Part shown: positions 35,516 through 48,000 of the stretch, in pieces
Numbering within the stretch: the first letter of the stretch is position 1
Layout: each line of letters starts with the position of its first letter
Assembly (NCBI GenBank): GCA_012845835.1
Contig: JABAKD010000024.1
Span: forward strand, 8,273,103-8,337,102
DNA: 64,000 nucleotides
Reading direction: 5' to 3'
Origin: Undaria pinnatifida
Lineage: Eukaryota; Sar; Phaeophyceae; Laminariales; Alariaceae
Notes under the pieces: generated by a model
Databases searched by the model: none
What the model was told of the DNA's origin: nothing
Seen by the model: only the letters and a program-made list of their open reading frames with translations
Made by a program: the position numbers and the translations under genes

Positions 35516-36944
35516 CCGTTCATCTGTCCGATATATATGCCAAAACTTTACGGCGGTACTCGTACACCAGGCCCTCATCGCACTAATGCTCACGTCACAC
35601 TTCCATACAGCATTAGCGTCTCGACACAGCTGATCCTTCGTGAGCGTCAGAAAGGAGACGAACGATGGTCCAGTGGAGAAGGTGTCCGACTCTGGGAGGA
35701 GTGCTCAAGGACACGAGGGCTCTCGATGATCGAAAAATCGACTCGAATGGGCCGTCCTCTCGGCGACACCAACCATTGTTATTTTTTTCCCCCTGCAAGG
35801 TTGTTGGCTTGACAAAAACAACAATGGTTGGTATATACCTCACCCCTCAAAAGTGACTCATTAATAGTGTTCAGCAAACTAAAAATGCGACCATTGTGAT
35901 GACCAATCTCACGACTTAGGTATATACAAATGTTAAAACGCACTGCCGTGAAGGATGAGTATTGGAACATTCGGACGATTTTATTAATAATAGGTTAAGG
36001 AGCCCCGTCATGCAGAAACTAGTTTAGCCAAAAAGCGATAATAAAATGTACCCTATCAATCTGACCGCGCAGTTCTTCGAGGGTAGTTTTCACTCCCTCT
36101 CATTGGCCCGAAGACCATTTGGCGGTCCGCAGATCGGAACTTGAAAAAAAAAGTAGATGAGCGGCGCAGCGCCGTTTTGTTCGCCGGTTTTTGGCTCTAT
36201 GGTAGGGTCAGGATCAGGGATATAGGGTCAACATTGAGGGTTGGGTTGGGTCTACGCCCCCGTACCTTGATCCCTCCCCAGGAAGCGCTTTCCTTTTAAT
36301 ATATCGGAAACGCGAACAACAGCCGACACATGCTACGGTAAGTTGTGCACCAACCATTGTTTTTTCCCTGCAAGGTTCTTTTGGCTTGAGGAGTCCTGTA
36401 TCTCACCCTAAAAACTGACTTGGATTCAAACTGAAGTGCAACCCGATTGCCAAACCCTCGGTACAGGCTTGAAAGAGATTCATATAGCAAAACACAAGAA
36501 TGACATATTTTGCCCACATCTTTGCGTTTGGGTTAACTAAACCCCTTTGAGACCTCAGACGCAGACATTGACGGAAAAAACTGGCGATTACGGCATCGGT
36601 TACGAGAAGCAATCAGAGCTGCGTTAATAAAGAGATGGAAAATGTGTGGAGGGACAGAGGAAACCATCTTGATTGCAAACGAATCGAGCAGGAAACCGAC
36701 TTGATCGCAAATGAAGCCGAGGTTGAGAAAACAAATCGAATGCCTACATGTTATGATACCGGGTACAAAACAGCTCAATCACATAAAAGAATCGCGTAAA
36801 CAACGTATTCTACCGTCGATAGAGGTAGCACTTGTTTTTTTTTGCCGAAAACGGTGTCTAAATGACGGTGCTGCTTAACCTTGCTCTTAACCCAGACCGT
36901 GGGAATGTCGCTTCTTGTTTTTCACCTATTTTTTTTGTATCCGA

Positions 36945-37212
36945 GTCATCCCACGGTGGTAGAGGTTGCAGTTGTTGGATTAACCAATAATGTACCTGTC
37001 CGATTGAGCTCCCCACGTGAGGAACTACCGGTTAGTCATTAGTCAAGTAATTTCACGAGTACACATTTTTTTTCAAGACTAAGGCATAGAAGCTTGGTCG
37101 GTTTGTGCGAACGAATGCCTCCGAAATAATGTTTTTGGGTAAGATATTGAGCTCCTCATGTGAGGACCTCAGAAAATTCTTAGAATATGCTACACCCCCA
37201 CCGTGGGATGGT
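36945..37212 (+). mobile_element. GAGTCATCCC-family element, well-preserved copy
   Basis: 268 bp from gagtcatcccacggtggtag to cacccccaccgtgggatgg with all internal blocks in order. Confidence 0.8.
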
Positions 37213-38265
37213 TCACGGGAGTTGCATATAAGGTTCGGATTGTGGATGAGGGTTCAGAATTCCTCAAGTGGCCACGAGCCGCAGACAAAAACTGGTGCAC
37301 CTCGAAATCGTAGCGCGCGTCAAACGTGTACCAGGAACTGTTTCGGACGCCCTACCACGTGCGACACAGAGGCCACCTAATCTTTTTTTTTGTCTCACTG
37401 CCCGTTTGAGTTACGCCAAGGGAGATTATCCCATTTTCAGTACCTTTTCAGTGCGCTCGGTTTAGGCCAGTAGCGTAAAGGGCCTCGTATCTTCCTCAGA
37501 AACGCGAGCGCGTTAAAAATAAACAATTCTACGACGGCGAAAGTCGCGAAAAACAAAAATGCGCAAAAGCGCACGACTTGAAAACACTCAAGGCAGGCAG
37601 GTGTCGTGAAAACAATTAATCACAAAAAAAAGCGTCAAGACTTTGAAACTGATTCAGGTAGGTCTACAGCCGCCTGAGTTGCCGTAGGTCGCTGAAACGA
37701 AATACCCCAAATTTCACGGCCATGCACAAACTGAGTGCACTTCCCCCCCCCCCCCCCACCCACGGTGCTCCGTCTCGAAAGGGATGCATGGTCACTGGTC
37801 AAATGACTAAGGTGAGCAACTAATGAATACGCCCCCCCCCCCGGGTACCGAGAAAACGGTCGCTATCCTAGGAGATAGATGGTGGCCGCAGAGGGCGAAA
37901 CAGGACGGGGATAGGATAAGCAACCAGTATTTTATGTAGCATAAGGAAAAAGCGCAATGAGCGCCCAAAGGTTGGAAGTCTCTTTATTAGGAGTAGGAAC
38001 GGTGCTCCGTCTCGAAAGGGATGCGTTGTCAATGGTCAAATGACTAAGGCAAGCAACAAATGAATACGCCCCCCTTAACATGCCCCCCCTTCACACCCCC
38101 CCCCACCGTAGCCTTGGCATGTTTGAAGAGCAACAAAATTTCCTACCTCAAAACACCCACGCCCACACCACACCGCGTCTGAACCCCGCATCACACAGCA
38201 ACAGTGATGTTGTTCGATAACCCAGATATCGCTGCGAAAAACGTCCTCATTCAGGGTCCAACGAC

Positions 38266-38596
38266 TAGAGCTGTGAGTCGGCACGACTTAAGTCATCAAC
38301 CAGTTCCTACAATGTCGGACTAGTAGTTAGTCGTTTCCCGGAGGTGGCGACTATCCGACTTGCTGGGTTTCCACACTCGCAGGAAGGATTGTTTAATGCG
38401 AAGTGTGCTTTTCGTTTCTCGGCCAGCCCCCCCTCGGCCGGGGGGTGGGCTGATTTAGCTCGCTTGGCTTTGGTCGGCAAGTCCGCTGGCGGTCAGCTGG
38501 CTTCACCAGCTGACTTGCCGACTAATGCCACTTCGTTGGCTAACGTTACCTACCCATTAGATTTTAGTCGTCAAACCCTGCCGACTCACAGCTCTA
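38266..38596. mobile_element. GAGCTGTGAGTC-family TIR element, complete copy
   Basis: 331 bp with inverted ends TAGAGCTGTGAGTCGGC and GCCGACTCACAGCTCTA. Internal landmarks are 'agtcgtttcccggaggtg', 'gggtttccacactcg' and 'gccagctgac'-like palindromes. Other copies are at 47766-48102 and 61690-61967. Non-coding. Confidence 0.9.
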
Positions 38597-38945
38597 CCAA
38601 CTTACAATTGGTTGACCGCGGTTTGACTCCTTGACTGACCGCCACCTGTACTAAAACTAGTAGAGGCATTCACGTCTTGACCGACAGCCACCTATACTAA
38701 ACTAGTATAGGCCTTGACGCCTAGACTGACCGCCACCAACACTGAAACTAGTATAGGCCTTGACGCCTTGACGCGCCCAAAAAGGCCGCCCTCTTGCTGT
38801 AGCATCTTTGGCTGTAAAAGGGTTAATGAACCCTGTACTGCAAAAGCTATCCCAGTCAAAATTCTAGGTAGTTGGTTTCCCCAAAAGGGTTGCAAAAACA
38901 CTTGGAATTAGTGTGGACACACGTTTTTGGTAGCGAATGGGTTAC

Positions 38946-39080
38946 TTAAAAGCGGAAATTCTTGACGGTTTCCACGAAGTATGCGGCGTTTTCCTCTGGG
39001 GTGGTGGCGTCAATGCCGTGACCGAGGTTCATGACGTGGTTACGCCCTCCACCATCGCGCAGGATCTCCTCCGTACGCTC
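38946..39080 (-). CDS. UROD: UROD terminal exon i
   Basis: 135 nt including the TAA stop at 38946-38948; acceptor gattgacag. It encodes [20 protein letters not shown] and ends KNFRF; NLGHG carries the conserved histidine. A copy of the acceptor side lies at about 40.17-40.24 kb. Confidence 0.95.
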   Translation of the reverse strand, partial: ERTEEILRDGGGRNHVMNLGHGIDATTPEENAAYFVETVKNFRF

Positions 39081-42000
39081 CTGTCAATCGGCATTACAGC
39101 AAGGTATCATGCCGCACACAGGGGGGGGGGGTTGCTCGATGGGGCGGGGCAGGAAATAAAGGATAATATATAGGTCATGCTAATAGGCGAGAGACTCGCA
39201 AAAAAAGCGAACATGTACACAACCACCTTTCTCAAGCGGTTTATATTTGTCACAAGCTTCCCCTTTTGATGTGATTGGCTTAAAAAAGAAGTCCTGGGGG
39301 GTGTCGCAATAAGAAGGGGGAACGCAGGCGTTCCTAATCGCGGTATAATACCTGGGACAACAAATAAAAAAAGCCTTGAAACAAAAGAAAAACCAAGTAA
39401 CCGCCGCGCAAGAACCGGGCAAGTAGCACCGACCACCCTAAATGAAGCAATACATCTAGGGACGCCTTCCTAACCAACCCAAGAAATGTCAATAATCGTC
39501 AACAAAAAACGAAACGCAACTTTTTGCGAAGAATGGTGATACTTGTCAGGAATCCGGACTTTTGAATCGTTTTCACATTTTCCATAAAAAAATCACGTTA
39601 GGATTCCTGACAAAATAAACGTGATTTTTTGTTGTTTTTCAAAACGTGACACCTTAGAATTTTTCAAAACGTGACACCTTAGAAATTTTCAAAACTGTCA
39701 GGGGAATTGTGACATTTTTTTTGTCATTTTTTTTTTTCAGGATTCGAGATTTTTTTTTTGCGTTCGTTAGGAATGACCCTTACGACTGTTTTAAATTGCA
39801 TTCCGACACTGTATATACAGATGCACCATCGCGAAGACAACCTCCTGGAAGCCTCCTCCTCCAAGGGGCGCCTTCACCTTTCTCACTCCACAAATCGACC
39901 CAGGTATTAATAAAGTACCAACTATATTTCGCCTGTATTTCAAGTTTTTGGCTGCTTCGCGTTTCGTGTTTTTTTTTACGAGTCACGAGCGGGCGTCGAC
40001 CCCACTCAACCCTAACCCTAGCCCTAACCCTGACCCAGGCTAAGGCTCCGACCCGCGCGCGGCTTCGTTGCGTATTTTGTGGAACATCTAAAAAAATATT
40101 ACGGACCACCTCAAAAATCGAAACATGTGGGGGATTTTATCTGGTGTGTTTTATGGGGTGAGAACACCGCAGAGGCTACTGCTTTCCTCTGTACTGTCCC
40201 GTCAATTGGCATCACAGGAATGCGTTACGCCGCACACAGGGGAGGGGATGGGGGACACCGGACAACACACAGAAGGGGGGGGGGTATGGAGGACACGGGA
40301 TAGGGGGCATTCATAACGCCGAAATGTAAGGCAAACGCCGTCATCAAACGATACAAACTAGAAAAAGTAGCAGGCCTCACCTCGCACATTTGCGACTAGC
40401 ATGACCTGAGTGCGTTTCTATTCGTTGGCGTGACACGAAGACATCAATCATGCAACACACAGGAAAGAAGGCGATCAGGAAAAACGGAGGAATGGGATAG
40501 GAATGGGATAAGGGTCGCCGTTGCCCTTCGGACGAGGCACCTAATACACCGTTCGCACGCGATAAAACGCGGCAAAACCGGTGCCTTCACCAACCAGGCT
40601 CGACTTAAAGTACGCCTCCACTATTAGAAGCGATGGGTTTTAGTTCAAGCATGTCATGTGTTTTAAACTTTTGTCACCTACGCTTGATAAATAAAAATAC
40701 CTTGATGGTGGCGTGGTCTCCGTGCAAGATGGCCGGGTCGAGGTTGCCCTGAATGCCGACGTCAGCGCCTGTAACCGCAATTACGACATGTCAGACGAAC
40801 ACGAAACAATATAAATAACGATGGAGCACGTATCATGCTATCGAACATGAGAGATAATTATATCAATCACATCGAACACATGACATCGAACGTATCAAAC
40901 GTATCGAAAAAACAAAACACGTCGGATACATCAAACACATTGAAGATACTAAACAAATCCATCACAGCAACCAAACACTCAAACATCAAACGTATCAGAC
41001 ACATCAACATATTTCCCAACTTTCGTTCCCACATATTTTCATTTTTAGCTATAATGTATCCTATTCTTCATCAACGTTCCATCCCCAGGTCATCGGCCGC
41101 GGTCCTCCGGCTTGTTTCTGCCTTCCCCTAATAGCGGCCTGGCGATCCCTATCGACCATATCAAACATATCAAGTTTACCAAATACATCGAACGTGTCGG
41201 AGCATGGTCTCAATTATATCCTCTGGCGAGCCTCGGGTACGGAGACGTCCAGTCAAGCGAAACAATGCACACCTCAGACAGGTCACGATCCAGACCATAG
41301 ACTGTAGATCATATAGATCATCTAGATTATCTAGATCACCTAGATCCTATATCTGTCGTTATAATATTTTGTGCAGGATCTGTGCAGTACATATCTAACC
41401 CAGTAAACATGTGCTAGCTCATACAGATCGTACGGCTCCCACCAGGCAACATGATCTACAGGCCATACAGATCAAAATAGATCAGAGATCTGTCTTCCCT
41501 GGAAGACAATTATTTGCCCTGGACGGCAAACAAAGAGGGATCTATCCGACACGTGAATGTCCATAATAGAAGCGGCCAACACTATCCCACTAAAATTCGA
41601 CGCCATTTCGCCCCAAAAAACGCGGGTAAGGTTAATCAATTTACAACTGGGGAAACCCGTTCTCTGGAACAAACTACATGTAATTAGTGCAGGGAAGGGC
41701 TTTTGGCTTTTGGGCTCCAACGGACGGGGGTTAACAAATGAGGGGTAAAAAAAACAGGAAACAAAAAAAAGTCAAAAGTCTATCGGCACGGGTCGGCCGG
41801 GTCTCACCTATCCTCTGGCGCGCCTCGGGCACCGTGACCGTCCAGTCGAGCGAAACAATGTCTACCCCAGACGTGGCCATGCGTTCCAAGAGGGCCCCGG
41901 ACTTGTTGATGTAGATGATCACTGGGACTTCGGGGTGCACCGCCTTGATCTTGTCGATCACCATACGCTGAGGTAAACGAAAAACAGGAAGCGCACGATA

Positions 42001-45000
42001 AGGTACCGAGAAAATGAGCCGCAATGATCCGCTACAACGGACTACGACAGGGCAACGACAAAACGGGTAGGGTCGTTCCAACGCGGGGGGCAAGAAACGG
42101 AAGATCGCAAGGTAGGATAACGAGCCGTGTTGATCCGACATGGGGGGCAAAAAGGGGAAGTGTATGATAGGGTAAGGAGAAAACGAGCCGTGTCGATCCG
42201 ACGCCGGAAAAAAGAAAGGCAATCGAGAGGCAAATGCGGCCTTCGCCGGGTAGGATTTGAATGATAGGACTCTTACAAATACCAGGTATATGGCAACGGA
42301 ATATATAGGATGTAGATGATCTAGATGATCTACATTGTACCTGGTAGCAAAAAACGAAAAGTTGTGGGGAAGAGAAAAGGGGAAATGGTTGGCAATGAGC
42401 CCTAGGAGAGATATACTACTGCTTTACGGAAGGATATTCGATTTATATCGGAACCGCATCGACGCGATGTTGTCCGAGGGCAAACAATAATATAAAAAAT
42501 AATGTAACAGCAACAGCAACAACAACAACAACAACAAATAATAATAATATTAGTATTTTGCTTTATTGTTGGCTTGCTTACCTGGTAGGGAGCGGCGAAC
42601 ACATCGTAGTCCTTAGGGCTTAGGTGTCCAGCCCAAGAGTCGAACACCTGGATCACTTGAGCACCGCTCTCCACCTGCTCTCGCGTCAAAAACACGGAAC
42701 GGGGGAAGGGGATATAGGGTATGAGAAGGTGTACACGGGGTAGAGACGTAACAGTGCGGAAAAATCACGCAAACGGTATCGTTCATGAGAACATACACTC
42801 CCCGTAACACGAGCGATCGAAGTATCACAGGCAGCTCGCAAATATGAGTTTCGACGAAATGCTCATCATCACGGCCCAAGTGTTTTACTTCATTTTCTTT
42901 TTCCTGCATAAAAAATGCCGTTCTCAAACCATTTGCTATTTTTACTCTAGACTGTCAACACTACTGCTGTATCTGTATCCGTAACGACATATTGTGAAGA
43001 ATTTGTTTTCGACGTGTTTTCCCTCAAAATCCCCAATAGGGATATATACATATAGTCTATATGTGTAAGTTAACCAGGGCTTTCCACGGGAAATCACCGG
43101 TCGGGTCGGGAGGTGATCGCAATGCCATGGGTCATCTCGGGTAGGGTCAACGTTTCCACATATCGCGGGTCGGGCCAAGGCTTTTCCACATATCACGGGT
43201 CGAGCCAAGGCCACCCTATTCCGATCCGACTGGTATACCATACCGAGAAGTGATCCGACCCGTGAATATCCCCGCATATATCAGCAGAACGATATTCCCA
43301 GGAAACAATTGGATGATTCCAGAATCAGTCACACGAAGAAGCCCGGGACAACAGTTGAACCCATACCACATACACAAGCACCACATTCTGATACATTTCA
43401 ATAATACTATTAATATCATAATATGTACTGCTAAAGGCTCTTCCTAGATGGTTGACAGTATCGAAAATCTCTTGGTTTTTGGTCGATATAAACGGGTCTC
43501 CAAAACGTTAATAATTGTTTTCGACGTGATTTTCCTCTTAAGCTTCAAAAAGGAGAACAACAGGGTTTTTTACGGGTCGTGGTTCGGCCTGCGGGTCGGG
43601 GCGTCCACACTAAAACCAAGTCAAAATTTTAGTAAGGAGTCTTCAAAAACTCGCGTGTCGGATCAGGAGCTGATCGAAATGTCATGGGTCGAGGCACCTT
43701 TACCGGTCTTTGACCCTCTCGATTTTTGACGGGAAAAAACGCAAACACACACAAAACAACAGCCTAAAAAACTCTATAAAGCGAAACATATTTGGTACTT
43801 TATCTGGTACGATCTGTTGGGATATAGAGGCTTATATTTTAGGCTGATTTTCGCGTTTTTAAGTGTGTGTGTGTTTTTTTGTATGTGTTTTCAGGCTGGT
43901 TTTTGTGTGTTGTGTTTTTTTTTCATCAAAAATCGCGAGAGGGCGTCCACCCAACCTTAGCCCTAGCCCAAACCCTAGCCCTAACCCAGTCCAAGGCTCC
44001 GACCCGAGCACGGCTACCACTCAAAAATCGAAACATATTTGGTGCTTTGTCTGGTATGAGTCGTGTGTTTAGAACATCGCACAGGCTACTACTGCATGGG
44101 TCAGCTCGGGTCGGGTCAGGTGGCGTTCAAGTCTCACGGGTCGGGTCGGGCCAGGTCATCCGGTTCCCATCCCGTCCCGTAAAAACCTCATTGTGTAGCA
44201 GCAGAAAGGCTTACCTGGTAGTTCGCATAGTCGCCGATGGAATCTGCCAGGCTCTTGAGCATGGCGTGAAGCAAAGCCGGCTCCAAAAACGCCATCTTCT
44301 TAATTTCGAGGTACTCCTTCGAAGTTTTCCCCTGTTACCCAGCAAAAAAAACAAGCCGAAAGAGTTACTGCTGTTGAACGCCTTTAGAGTTTAGTTTTTC
44401 GGGGGTCCAAACTGCTTGGAAACAGCGTATATTCGTTTTCGCAGTACAAAAAGGTTACTACGAAGAAAACATATGGACACTTTTGGGATTTGATTGTATC
44501 CTGCTTATGGTATAGCGAGACATGCCGGGTGGATCCCTTTTAACTCCCGAATGCTCTTAAATCGGGTGCTCTTTCCCCCGATCTTTAAGAGCACTCGATT
44601 TAAGAGCATTCGGGGGTTAAAAGTGGTCCACTCGGCATGTCTCGCTACACTAAAGGCTACATATTACCGCTACAGATAATAGCGTTTTGTAGTTAAGAGC
44701 GCATGTTTCGGCTTGTCACGGGGCGCTCTTAAAGCGGGTACCCATGGTATAGCGGCTAAAAAAAGCGACAATGGCAATATTTTCAACCCTCTACACCACA
44801 GGAACAGCGCGAGCGCACATCAGCGCGAGTAGGACCATGTCATGCTGCACCCACCCCCCACGACCCCTTGTATTGCTGTACTTCGGACACCAGGTTTATC
44901 ATCGCCAACCAGCAGTGGCCGATGCCATAATCGGAAATTGCCGTCCGTCGTCAATTTCCCCCTCTAAAGTCTCAAAGTGCATACCTAAAGCTACCTGGTA

Positions 45001-48000
45001 CATTCTGCCCAGTCCGAAAAGTACCGGTTTAAGAGAGGTCCACTTGGCCTGACACACCCCTCGCGTTACCCCATGTAGAGCCCCACAACCCTTTCCTACA
45101 CTGATTCCAAAGTAATTTGTCGAAAAAAAACGGGTCCCAGTTGTAAAAGCGTCAAATCGTAACCCGTCCCGTAAAATAAATGAATAAAGTTTTGTCCTGT
45201 TGACCCTGGCAAGGCAGCGTCCAGGGGTGGCATTGAACTACCAGGTGAATCTTCAACGAGGGCTACGCCTGTAAAAAAGCGCGCGGCCTGAGTATCACGC
45301 AGCTTGCAGAGAAAAGTATCGACCAGAACTCACAGCTGACGTGTTTGAAATGTTTTTCAGAAAAACATAAAATATTGCCGCCTTTTTTCCATACACCCGA
45401 AAATGTGCAACGCGAGCGTCAACTTAAACAGTTTGATGCTTCTTTCGACGCGCATGGGGGGGGGGCGGGCTTGGCTCTGGTGGCTCGAGGGGGTAGGGTG
45501 AGGATGACATGGACGCACATCTAGTATTCGTACTTGTCAGTGGGTGGATTCATGGTTTTGCGCTTTTACTTTTCGTGGTCTAGATTTTGAATTTCCGATT
45601 ATTTCACCATAGTTTTTACTGTTGGCAGCAACGCTGCACATCGTCGGTATAGCTTACGCTATACCTACAATGGGACCCGAAGGGTGCACCAGCTAGCGTT
45701 GGGCTGCGAAAGCAACTGAGTTAAATCGACACACGACGCGTATGAAAATACGTGGAAGTGTGGTGAGCTAAAGTTTTATTTTTCCCCATCCGCCGGAGGG
45801 TAAAAAAAAAAAAAAAAAATCGTCGGGAGGCAAATAAAACAATAAATAAGTGCCAAAAACACGACGGAAAAAAACAGAAAACCCAGACCTCGAACAATAA
45901 AAACCTGAAACAGCAGTGAATCCAAAATCGTTTATATTACGATTCTTCTTATTGTGGTTAATCTTACCTCTACCATGTACGTAGCTAGGGTGTAAGGGCA
46001 GCCGACGAAGCCAAGCACCGTCGCCTCGTTTCCAACTACACTCCTCAGCTCCTTCAACGTCTGGCCCACGAATGGGCACGCCTTCTCCGGGTCGATCGGG
46101 CGCATCGTCTTCATCTGCAAGGGCCAAAACATGACGGGGAACAAGTTTAGAAAGGCAAATATTTCATACATCGAGCAGACCACGATCTAGACCATCTAAT
46201 AAGAGATCAAACGCAACAATCAATTGATGGATTGATTGAGGGTTGGTTAATCAACTATTTTCAGTGATGGGGGAGACGATATTTTCGAGCAAAAAAGCAT
46301 ACCTTTTCCGGTTCGATCGGACGCATTGCGCTCATCTGCAAGGGCCGAAACGGCAGAGCAAAGAGGACATCTTGCGACGCGCAACTACAGTAGGTGGCCC
46401 TATATAGTGCGGGTATGTGTCACGAAATTTTACCCGCACTATACCGGGCACCCGCACTATACAAAAACCGGCCACTATAGAGGGGTCTATATTGTGCCAA
46501 ACGATTTCACCCGCACAATATCGGACACCCGCACTACATGACCCGCACTATATAGGGCCACCTACTGTATACGTGTTTTATACCAGTTGGACTGATCATG
46601 ATCTAGATCGCGATCTAAATGAGCTATAAATAATCTATTGATATCGATCTAGATATATCAACTTCACGATCTAGATAACCTACATCACGATCTAGATCAC
46701 TTAGATTACGATCTACATCATCTACATCACGATCTAGGTCAGCTATAGATCATCTAGACTATCTACTTCACGATCTAGGTAATCTACATTACGATTTAGG
46801 TAATCCATATCACGATCTATATAACCTATAGACCATCTAGATTATCTGGATCACGACCTAGAAAATCTAGATCACGACATAGACCATCTATAATCTAGAT
46901 CATCTACATCATCTATAGATATCATCTACATCATCTATAGATCGATATAGATTATCTAGATGATCTAGTTGATCTATAGATAATCTAGATCGTGATCTAG
47001 ATAGATCATCTAGATCATCTAGATCACGATCTAGATCAGCTATAGATAATCTAGATAATCTATATATAGATCATCTAGATCATTTGTATCACCGTCTAGA
47101 TCGTCTAGATCACAATCTACGTCACGATCTAGACACATCTAGATCCGTATGTCGTCACCTAACTTTCTTAAACTTCAATTTCCAACGTGAAACGCAGCCC
47201 CTTGACGAATTGGTCTACATTACTTTAAAAGCACTCACCGATTCCCACGTCCGCATCGGTGGGATCTTAGGTCCTGCCTTTTCCTCTATTGTGAAGTCGA
47301 TGCCCATTCCCTGACAAACGAACACACACAAAACACAAAAGAAAACATTAAAGCAGACGTGGCGTACCGAGACGTGGCGCATTGGCCTTAGGAGTAGACG
47401 TACTTTGCCAGGACGACAAACAAAATACAACAGAGACAATGAAGCGAGACGTGGCGTACTGACCTTGAGTGGTCTCACTAGTAGACGCACAGAGCCAGGA
47501 AGACAAACAACACGCAAAACAGATCATTAAACGAGACATGGCGTGTTGGCCATAGGCGTAGACGTGTTTAGCCAAGACGTCAAACACAATACAACCTAGA
47601 TTGTAATGAAACGAGATGTTGCGTATTGGCCTTAGGGTAAAGTTCCTTAGCCAAATTTACACAAAAAATACAAAACAGATGGTTAAACGAGACGTGGCGC
47701 GTAGGCCGTGAGTGGTTTCAGGAGTAGACACACATAGCCAAGACGACAAACAAGATAAAAAACAGTAGAGTTGCGAGTCGGCAGGATTTCACGGCTGAAA
47801 AATCATAGGTAGGCGCCATTATCCAACTAAGTGTCGTTGTCGGCAAGTCGGCTGGCGAAACCAGCTGATCGCCTGCCGGCTTGCCAACTAAAGACAGGTG
47901 AGCGAAGCGAGCCAAATCAGTCCCTCCCAGACGAGAGGGCCCCGGCCAAAAGAGAAAAAAGGCAATCCGCATTAAACAATCCTTCCTACGAGTGTGGAAA

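Larger units (their letters stand above)
33673..38945. other. Convergent intergenic region between DNAI2 and UROD
   Basis: Both genes end here. It contains a ~0.8-kb inverted repeat, two GAGTCATCCC elements, 'ctgcaaggttgttggctt' repeats, poly-C tracts and a GAGCTGTGAGTC element. Open frames near 35.6 and 36.6 kb show no recognisable homology. No poly(A) signal was assigned with confidence. Confidence 0.7.
39081..40700 (-). other. UROD last intron
   Basis: Contains two short 'aaaacgtgacaccttag' tandem copies (39645-39685), a telomere-like tract in a 'ccaggctaaggctccgaccc' repeat (39990-40075), and an echo of the terminal exon acceptor. Confidence 0.65.
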
